64,000 bases of DNA from Silurus meridionalis (taxonomy: Eukaryota; Chordata; Actinopteri; Siluriformes; Siluridae). Below, in pieces: positions 56,725 through 64,000 of this stretch (position 1 is the stretch's first letter; every line of letters starts with the position of its first letter). Position numbers and translations under genes: made by a program. Under the pieces are notes generated by a model. It searched no databases and was not told the origin of the DNA. It saw only the letters and a program-made list of their open reading frames with translations. Location of the stretch: the NCBI RefSeq assembly GCF_014805685.1, contig NC_060899.1, positions 11,757,954 through 11,821,953 on the forward strand, in the 5' to 3' direction.

Positions 56725-57190
56725 TGGATTCAATTCATTTTTATTTGTAAAGAATTTTTAACAATAAACATTGTCTCAAAGCAGCTTTACACAGATAATG
56801 TGGTGATATAAAGAACATATTCATTTTTTCAAGTGTAAGTTTGTCCCTGATGAGCAAGCCGGTGGTGAGAAAAAACTCCCCGAGATGGCATAAGGAAGAA
56901 AACTTGAGAGGAACCAGACTCAAGAGGGAACCAATCCTCATCTTGGTGGCACAGAATGTCCATTTATTACAGATAAACGATGTTGCGGTGTACAGTGTTG
57001 GTGATCAGAAGGAAACTGTAGTCCTGAGTCAGTGAAGCAGATTGTTGACATTAACTACAGTCTAAATCCACCCTCAAAGCTTCCGTTCTTACTTTTCATG
57101 CAAGCACCAAGGCGCTGATGAGGAACTGTCCCCAGCTGCACAGATTGGCCTCCAATCGAAGAGGATACTTTTCAGAGGCAGGCCTGGATG
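56725..57190 (+). repeat. interspersed family R, copy 7
   Basis: It contains TTGTCTCAAAGCAGCTTTAC, CCCTGATGAGCAAGCCGG, AAAAACTCCCCGAGATG and GAGAGGAACCAGACTCAAGA. Confidence 0.75.
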
Positions 57191-57585
57191 TAGTGGGAAT
57201 TATTTTAGAAAATGGGAATATTATTAAAAATCAACAGTATGGTACATAATTAGCCATTCATGCTTGTACTTTTTTAGCATTTCAGTTTTAACAACATTTT
57301 GGTGACAATTATAAGAGTATAAAGCTTTATAGGCTTTACAATGTATCAATGATTTTTTCTTCTGGACCCGAAACTGACAATATAATTTACAAATCTTAAA
57401 GTTACTACAAAAGTGTTCAGCAGCATAATTTAGCATTGATGTTATTTTTGTATATTTTGCAAACACAATTGTTGACATTTTGTATTACCTAAGAGTTTCC
57501 ATGATCCTGGATGCCTTTCATTTCACACTTTGACTTCATTTCACATGACGTTTACACTTGGTTATTATTCAATATCATGGTTAGT
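57191..57585. other. no gene recognised
   Basis: Short AT-rich stretch between repeats, with nothing identifiable. Confidence 0.4.
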
Positions 57586-57589
57586 CGGT

Positions 57590-57965
57590 CTCCATCGACC
57601 AGGCATAAAATAGACATTATGACAGGTGAATTATATATTAGGCAGCAAGTGAACATTTTGTCCTCAAAGTTGATGTGTTAAAAGCAGGAAAAATGAAATT
57701 GAAGTGAGTTTACAAGGACCAAATTGTGATTGCCAGAAGATTGGGTCAGAGCATCTCCAAAACTGCAGCTCTTTTGGAAGGTTCTCTGTCTGCACTGGTC
57801 AGTATCTATCAAAAGTGGTCCAAGGAAGGAACAATGGTGAACTGTGAAAGAGGGAAATAGGCGGCCAGGGTCTATTGATGCAGGTGGGGAGTGAAGGCTG
57901 GCCCGTGTGGTCTGATCTACTGTAACTCAATTGCTTTTAATGCTAATGCTAGCTTCTCGAAGGTG
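57590..57965 (+). mobile_element. Tc1-like fragment, second copy
   Basis: It matches the left half of 7470-8167: GGCAGCAAGTGAACATTTTG, CAAAGTTGATGTGTTAAAAG, GGGTCAGAGCATCTCCAAAA and AGTGGTCAGTATCTATCAAA. The right end is lost. Confidence 0.7.
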
Positions 57966-58399
57966 ATACTTCCCTATGATAAGCTAGCAACCGTTAAGGT
58001 TTCAAATCCTCAAAAGAAGAACTTTTTCCTAATGCATAATTTATTCATTTGTTTGCAAAAATGTTTCACATTTATCCTGAAAGTAAACCTCTGGCATGTG
58101 GTACATCTTTGTGGAATTGATGTAAACTGACAATTAGATAATTGATTCCACATCCATAGCTTGCTGTAACTAATAAGCCTCCTGTCACTATTGAGTACAC
58201 TGAGGAATAAATGGGACTGATTGGGTATGTGTTTCATCGTGTCTCTGCCCCTAAATTAGTGTAGTGCTTTAATGGGATGTAGTGCATGTCTTAAACACGA
58301 GCACCTGGTGCTCATTTTTACCTCACAGGCACCACATGATGTTCACTGCAGAGGCTGCTAAATTAGCCGGAATCCACCAACATGCATTATTGGACAAAA

Positions 58400-59095
58400 G
58401 AAGAGATGGGAAGTAATAAAGTACAAATACTTCATTACTGTACTTAAGTAGATTATACTGGTGTCAGTACTTAACAATTTTTTCGACCACATTTTACTTT
58501 CTACTAATTACATTTTCAAATCAGGCTCGTTACTTTAGTTTTAATCTATTTGGTGACAGGATTAATATTTTTTCTCAGAGCCATTTTCAACCCATTTCTT
58601 TTTATTGCGTGGCTTTTTCAATCTACCACTGGTGTATCATTTCCTAGCTAGTTTAGGCTAGTTTACAAAGCTAACAACAAGCAAGGCAGAAGTCAAAAAG
58701 AAGTTTGGGGTTAATGTGGATGAGACAGAGGGAGTCAGTGATGTAAACATGACTGAGAACAGAGACATTCCTGATCACCTGATCATCATAATCTTTTCTC
58801 TGCTTGTGTTTTATATGGTGGATGTTCAGCCTGGATACATTGATTAGGTAACAAAATCTGAAATTCTTTTGTATTAATATATTAATATGACGTGAGGTCC
58901 GGTGACCAGTGTGACACTAAAACAGGTAGTAGTAATGGTTACTTTTTACTTAAGTACATGTCAAAACCCAAACTTCTTTACTTTAACTTGAGTTAAAAAG
59001 TGTAGTCAGTACTTCAACTTTTACCAGAGTCTTTTAAAACATGAGGATCTGTACTTCTACTTGAGTAAAGGATGTGTGTATAAAAGTCGTGTTTC
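58400..59095 (+). mobile_element. interspersed family H, plus-oriented copy
   Basis: It starts AGATGGGAAGTAATAAAGTA and ends with TTCTACTTGAGTAAAGGATG, with GTACTTAAGTA motifs at both ends. It is a nonautonomous element also present inside the nest at 17 kb. Confidence 0.6.
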
Positions 59096-59930
59096 CTTTT
59101 GTTATATTGAGAGGTTTAAAGCATGGACAATGCAATTAAGTCTTCACTTGCACGTGGCACACATTTCGATCTGACAAATCAGGTGGCTAGGCTACATGAG
59201 CGTGGCAACATCTTAACTGTTTTTTAAATTAAAAAATCACTATAATCTACAAAACCTGATTTCTATAAAAAGGATCTGATTGACACCTAACTCCAGCAGC
59301 GGAATACCTAGGCCAGGATATGGGAGGGCTCTCCAGGAACCTGTTTTTTTGCATGGTGCCAAGTGAATAACACAAAACACGGTGCTGGGCACAATCTCCA
59401 CATTTCAGTCAAGGATTCCACTCAGCATACGTATGTGCTTAGAAGAAAGACGCCGGTGCCGGCCAAACCGTTGAACTACCTCCTAAAAGCTTTTTAAAGC
59501 ATGCTTAGAGGTTGTAATCCAGATGTTGGGAAGTGTATTCTTTGAATCCCAGATAACTCCCAGGTTTCCTTGGAAGCAGCTCTGACCTGTTGATTAGGTT
59601 CCTGCGGAACAAAGGTGGTATTTATTGCAGATACTGCGTCATAAGTCACTTTCTTGAAGTTCTCAGGCAGAAGACGATATCCAGGTGATTCCTGCTGCCA
59701 CTGATGGTTATCCTAGGGTAAATGAATATGACTAGAAATAACTAGCGTCATTTCAGCGCTTTGATATGTGCACTAATGGCAATATTTTGCGTATCACATC
59801 CACATAAAGCTTAATTTTTTTATCTGGTTACTTCTGGTTGCATCTAATGTGACTCCTGGACTCAGATATTTATGACCAGATATTAACGGTTCTCACATAG
59901 AGGTTTTATATACAAACAACAGCTACTGAT
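59096..59930. other. no gene recognised
   Basis: Unique-looking intergenic sequence with no open frame or repeat I can name. Confidence 0.4.
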
Positions 59931-59934
59931 GCCA

Positions 59935-61280
59935 AAGAATTGAGTTATTCAGATACGATCAGCATTCCAATTCCTAAAGGAGTTCAATAGGGTTGAAGTC
60001 AAAGCTGAATAGCAGGCCACTTAAGATCTTCCACTTCAAATCCAAACAACATCTTCCTGGAGCTCATGGGGCATTGTCATACCGGAGGTTTGGGTCTCCT
60101 AGTTTAAATGAAGGAAAAATTCAATGCCACCACATCCAAAGACAATCTCCCAAATTCTCATTGTTCAACAGATTCAGATCTGGTGACTGGTAGAGGCTAC
60201 TGATCTACAATGAAACGTATTTTTTATAGAACCCGTGCATTTCAACTAGTGCTCTGTTATATGTTGGAACTTAGATGGGTAAAGTAAAATGTGGTAGCTT
60301 GTGATATTTGGTATATGTTGTAGGCAAGAAGTTTGAGTATGTATTAGGACTGTATATTACAATGGCTCAGGACCACAGGTGGCATTAATAGTTTTGCATT
60401 TAAGTGCCGACACTGAACAGCACATCTCAACAATATTGGAACTATAATGAATCAACATTCGGTGCTACCCAGATGGTTTCTCTAGAAGTTTCTTCCTCAT
60501 GCCGTCTCAGAGAGTGTTACTTTTCCACAGTCGCCACTGGCTCGCTCATTAGGGATACATTTGAAATTTTAAGGAATAAACTTAAAACATTTTTATGAAA
60601 TTTTATAACCGCTTTATAACCACTCTCTGTAAAGCTACTTTGGGACACTGTCCATTGTTAAAAGCACCATATAAATAAAAATTATTCAAATAAAAAATGT
60701 AACATTCAAAACAATGCTGTATTGGTATTAACAGGCCCAATGTTTAAAAACATTCCTCAAAGCATTACACAACCTCCACCAGCCAGGACTGCTAACAAAA
60801 GGCAGTAATGATTTGTGCGTTCATGCTTTTGACACCACATTTTGACCCAACGAAATATATTCATCCAGGTGACCTCTTTAGCTGTTCAGTTACTGTAATT
60901 CTTGTGCTCAGTGAAACTCAAATTCTTGTTCTTTAGCTGACAGCCATGAAGGCATGTCACAAGGTGGTCTTCTACCGTTCTTTACCGTAAGGTTCAACGC
61001 GTATTCTGACATCCTTTTCTGATCACCACATTTACAAAGAGTGGTTATTTGAGCAACGATTAACCCTCCGGTCAGCTCAAACCAGTCTGGTCATATTCCT
61101 ATGGCTGTGAAAGAAGAAGATCAGCAATTTCTAATACAAGTTTAGCACCAAAAAAACCATATAATAGGTCTGTTCTTTTCCCATTCTGATTTTTGATGAG
61201 ATGTGAACTGAAGCTTCTGACCTGTATTTCCAACATCTAATGGATTGTGCTGTTACAGTATTATTGGCTGATTGAATTGT
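59935..61280. other. repeat cluster (TATAGTGTAT family, R copy 8, family K)
   Basis: 59935-60205 is a minus copy of the TATAGTGTAT family (AGCAGGCCACTTAAGATC, GGTTTGGGTCTCCTAG). 60405-60690 is R copy 8 (-), with CGCTCATTAGGGATAC and CCACTCTCTGTAAAGC. 60740-61280 is the longest family K fragment (CCCATTCTGATTTTTGATGA, TGACCTGTATTTCC). The similar short frames in the first family reflect shared DNA, not genes. Confidence 0.6.
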
Positions 61281-61307
61281 ATGGATGTGCTCAGCACATG
61301 TACTAGG

Positions 61308-61420
61308 AGGCGGTAGCTCAGTGGTTATGGTGTTGGCCTTTGGATCGGAAGGTCACATGTTCAAATCCCACCACCAAGCAGCCACTGCTGGGCCCCTGAG
61401 CAAGGTCCTTAACTGTACTA
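61308..61420 (+). mobile_element. tRNA-derived SINE, 5' part
   Basis: GGCGGTAGCTCAGTGGTTAT contains a clear A box (TAGCTCAGTGG, 61314-61324). TGTTCAAATCC at 61358-61368 is the B box. The body GGGCCCCTGAGCAAGGTCCT follows. Best pol III promoter among the copies. Confidence 0.8.
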
Positions 61421-62180
61421 AGTATTTTAGACTTCACAAGAACAGTAACCTGTCATGCACATGTATGATTTTCCTCAGTCAGATAAAAATCAAACATTTC
61501 TTTATTATTATTGTTGTATGTAACACAAGAAAATAGTTTTGGGAAAACATGTCACAATTTCCCCCTGAAATTATAAACCATTATAATACAACATGACAAT
61601 GTTTGCATACATTTATTGCACTTTAATAAATTACAATATCAATAAGAAAAAGCTCGGAAAGCCGTTCACAAATGCGGTAAATAGAGGAAACTGCAATGAG
61701 CCTCAAATATAACTAGGGTCCATGACTGCAAGGTAATTGCACATTTGGTCTGCAGTGACATGTAAGGCACAATGTTACTCTGACATATTTATTTATTTTA
61801 CTTGATTAAATATTAGCTTTATACATTAAATCAGTGATTCCCAACTAAGTGTAGATGTACCCCAGGGTGTATATGAGCATGGTCAGTTCAGTGGCGGCCC
61901 GCTACGGGTGGTCCCCAGATGGAAAGTTTTTTTTTTTTGCTATTTTTTACTAATAGTATTTGAATACTATTCAGGTATGCAATTCATTATTTTAATATAT
62001 TTACTGCCATTTACTCAATTCCCTTCTGGTTTGTGTTAATTGTTACACTTCTACATCAACAGAAAGCGATAAATGATTGAAAAAGTTGGCTGCAATTTTT
62101 CCAAATAGTAGTAAAACTATAAATGTATACTCTGGAGAAACCTTCAAAGGAAAGTAAGAAGAACCAACATCCAAACATCA
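61421..62180. other. no gene recognised
   Basis: AT-rich sequence. GTGGCGGCCCGCTACGGGTG near 61893 is the only GC-rich patch. Nothing else identifiable. Confidence 0.4.
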
Positions 62181-62184
62181 ACAC

Positions 62185-62410
62185 TTTGTCAGGTACTGAT
62201 TTAAAGTGCGGAGGACTGAGGTGCAGTCGGTGTTCCAATTCATTCCAACGGTGTTCGGTATGGTTGAAGTGAGAGCTTTATAGAAGGCCATTACCACATC
62301 AGAAAAACATCCTATACAGTTGTGTGCCTCCATCTTTGTGATAATAGTTAGAGAAAGAACATATGGCTGGAAAAGTCAGGTGTCTCAGTACTTTTGTTCA
62401 TATAGTGTAT
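62185..62410 (-). mobile_element. TATAGTGTAT family, partial copy
   Basis: It ends GTACTTTTGTTCATATAGTG and contains CATCTTTGTGATAATAGTTA and GAAAAGTCAGGTGTC. Confidence 0.65.
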
Positions 62411-63289
62411 GTCTGAATGGATTCTTGAAGAAATTCAATCTGTGACAGAGAAGATGTGAAGATGGAAATGTACATAGTTTTTTCATTGCTTGAGAGCTTA
62501 TGGACACTGTCTTAAGTTCGAAATTGCACTTTGCATGTGGCCTCTTTTCTACCAAAGTGCTGAAGCAGTTGATAGATATGATATACAGCTGTCTCATTAA
62601 GTTCTCAATGTAAAATACATCTAATTAATCCATTATTTCATAACCTTTTATTCTTTCATTTAGTCTCAATGAAGGGACACTTGATAAGGTTAATGATGGA
62701 GTAATGGGGTACTTATTGCTAAAAAAAAATTTGGGAACCACTTCATTAGATTATGTTTACAAAGGCTGCATGGTCCAATAAATCATACAACAGAGAGTGT
62801 ATGTGAAGGAATATCCCACAGGTCTTCAAAACAGTCAAGCTAAAGATCCGGTGTAATACAACATGAGATAAACTGGTGCAACACTGGTACTGTGTTTGTT
62901 AAATAACCTGTGATTTAAACCCAATTATCCCTGATGTCTTCAGTGTGTAGTTCCTGTGTAACTTGTATCTTACGCTGCTTTCTTTTCTCTCTCTATCCAT
63001 ATTCCATGTGCATTCATTTCCTGTTTATTACATCATTCATCGCCACTTTCTCATGTCTCTTTGATGGAGTTTCCAATGCCGGAGTCATTCTTCTCACTGA
63101 TACTTTCCATCAAGCTCAAAAGTGAGATTTTTTTTTGTAGCAGAAAGACTGATAAGGAGTAACAACAGAGTGATAAATGATGCTCGGGAATGACTGGGGC
63201 AAAAGACTTAGGCATGATTTTGCTTTTTTCCATCAAGAATTCTTAAGCAGTCTTTACATGCTCTTGGTTTAGGAGCTTTTTGATTTGAT

Positions 63290-63374
<85 letters not shown>

Positions 63375-63689
63375 AGTTCTTTTGAAAATTAGTGTTTGAG
63401 AAATAATGATATGCTCTTCATATGTTCAGAGTGAAGTGTCTCAAGTATCTCCATGTTTTTGTAGACATGACATAACATCTATCTAATTGTTCCCATCATG
63501 ACTATGTTCTTCAGTTCATGTTTGTGTCCTACTTGGCCTTTGTGGTAAATTCCACAATGCGATTAGGCCAATCAAGCACGATATCTCCCGACAGTAAATC
63601 TCTCGTTGCATGGCTCATCTTCTTTTGTCTGCAGCTTGGCTCTAATTTGTAAATCGGCTCACCCGTGTGTGTGTGTGTGTGTCAGTGGC
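62411..63689. other. avpr2 downstream region
   Basis: This lies 3' of the avpr2 stop on the minus strand and probably includes its 3' UTR. It holds a (TA)n tract at 63293-63372 and a (GT)n tract at 63663-63682 that begins only a few bases after the stop codon. No other gene is visible. Confidence 0.5.
63293..63372. repeat. (TA)n microsatellite
   Basis: About 40 uninterrupted TA units, 320 bp downstream of the avpr2 stop codon. Confidence 0.95.
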
Positions 63690-63892
63690 TCAGAACGGGT
63701 AGTCCTTGGTGGTGCTGGTAGTGTGTATAGCACTAGAGTCATCAGGTACAGAGCCCCTGCGAGCCATTAGAGGCCGGCAATGCAGAATGGAGACGAGTTC
63801 ATGAGAGACGCTGCTGGAAAAGGCGGTGTAGATCCAGGGATTCGTGCAGGAGTTCAAGCTGGCCAGCAGCATCAGGATAGTGAAGGCCACCC
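63690..63892 (-). CDS. avpr2: V2-type vasopressin/vasotocin receptor, last exon (partial)
   Basis: C-terminal part of a class A GPCR, which in tetrapods couples to Gs/cAMP and controls water balance. The exon is read on the minus strand from an acceptor (TTTCTCAG|GG, exon start 63892) to TGA at 63690-63692 and encodes 66 residues after a split codon. [21 protein letters not shown] is TM7 with the NPxxY-type motif NPWIY. It is followed by helix 8 ([15 protein letters not shown]), a Cys, and a Ser/Thr-rich tail ending KDYPF. The match to human V2R ([28 protein letters not shown]) is very close, and an intron just before TM7 is characteristic of this receptor family. Upstream exons lie beyond the right edge. 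V2A versus other teleost V2 paralogues cannot be decided from this exon. Confidence 0.9.
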
Positions 63893-64000
63893 CTGAGAAA
63901 GAGAGACAGAAACAGAAAGATAGATGGGTTGTATGCAGATACTGAATTTATATATTTATATAGTTTACTATAAAAGACAGGCACTTTTTTAACTTGTTGT

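Overview
This window is vertebrate nuclear DNA, almost certainly from a teleost fish. Genes are split by GT-AG introns, and the sequence is full of microsatellites, tRNA-derived SINEs, Tc1-like and hAT-like DNA transposon remnants and LINE fragments with (GAA)n tails. The repeat mix resembles otophysan/catfish DNA, but that narrower placement is only an impression.

Layout. 1-20.4 kb is gene-poor: repeats plus two possible minus-strand exons of an unrecognised gene (960-1036 is the better one). 20.6-29.65 kb is a complete ten-exon caspase-9 gene (casp9, +), giving 433 residues. 32.1-49.0 kb is a Rho GTPase-activating protein gene of the ARHGAP4/srGAP type (+): a noncoding 5' exon and 23 coding exons, F-BAR, RhoGAP and SH3, about 905 residues, with one uncertain junction in the linker before the RhoGAP domain. 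50.38-55.6 kb is a complete six-exon ssr4 gene (TRAP-delta, +), 166 residues. 55.6-63.6 kb is repeats. 63.69-63.89 kb is the last coding exon of a V2-type vasopressin/vasotocin receptor (avpr2, -), whose other exons lie beyond the window. Exon boundaries were worked out by hand from reading frame, splice consensus and remembered family sequences; no alignment was run.

The genes are not an operon and do different jobs: apoptosome protease, Rho-GAP at the membrane, ER translocon accessory subunit, and a Gs-coupled receptor. What links them is synteny. In mammals AVPR2 and ARHGAP4 are tail-to-tail neighbours on Xq28 with SSR4 close by; the same trio is here, again with avpr2 opposing arhgap4. 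casp9 is not part of the mammalian Xq28 block.

I found no new multi-gene system. The most unusual things are structural: a near-perfect ~250-bp palindrome built across the junction of a LINE insertion, itself inside a nested hAT-like element (16.0-18.0 kb); a minisatellite whose units each combine a short unique core with (CA)n in an arhgap4 intron; an arhgap4 splice donor that is the first repeat of a (GT)n microsatellite; and a caspase-9 linker whose predicted IAP-binding motif and caspase-3-like site are arranged differently from human.
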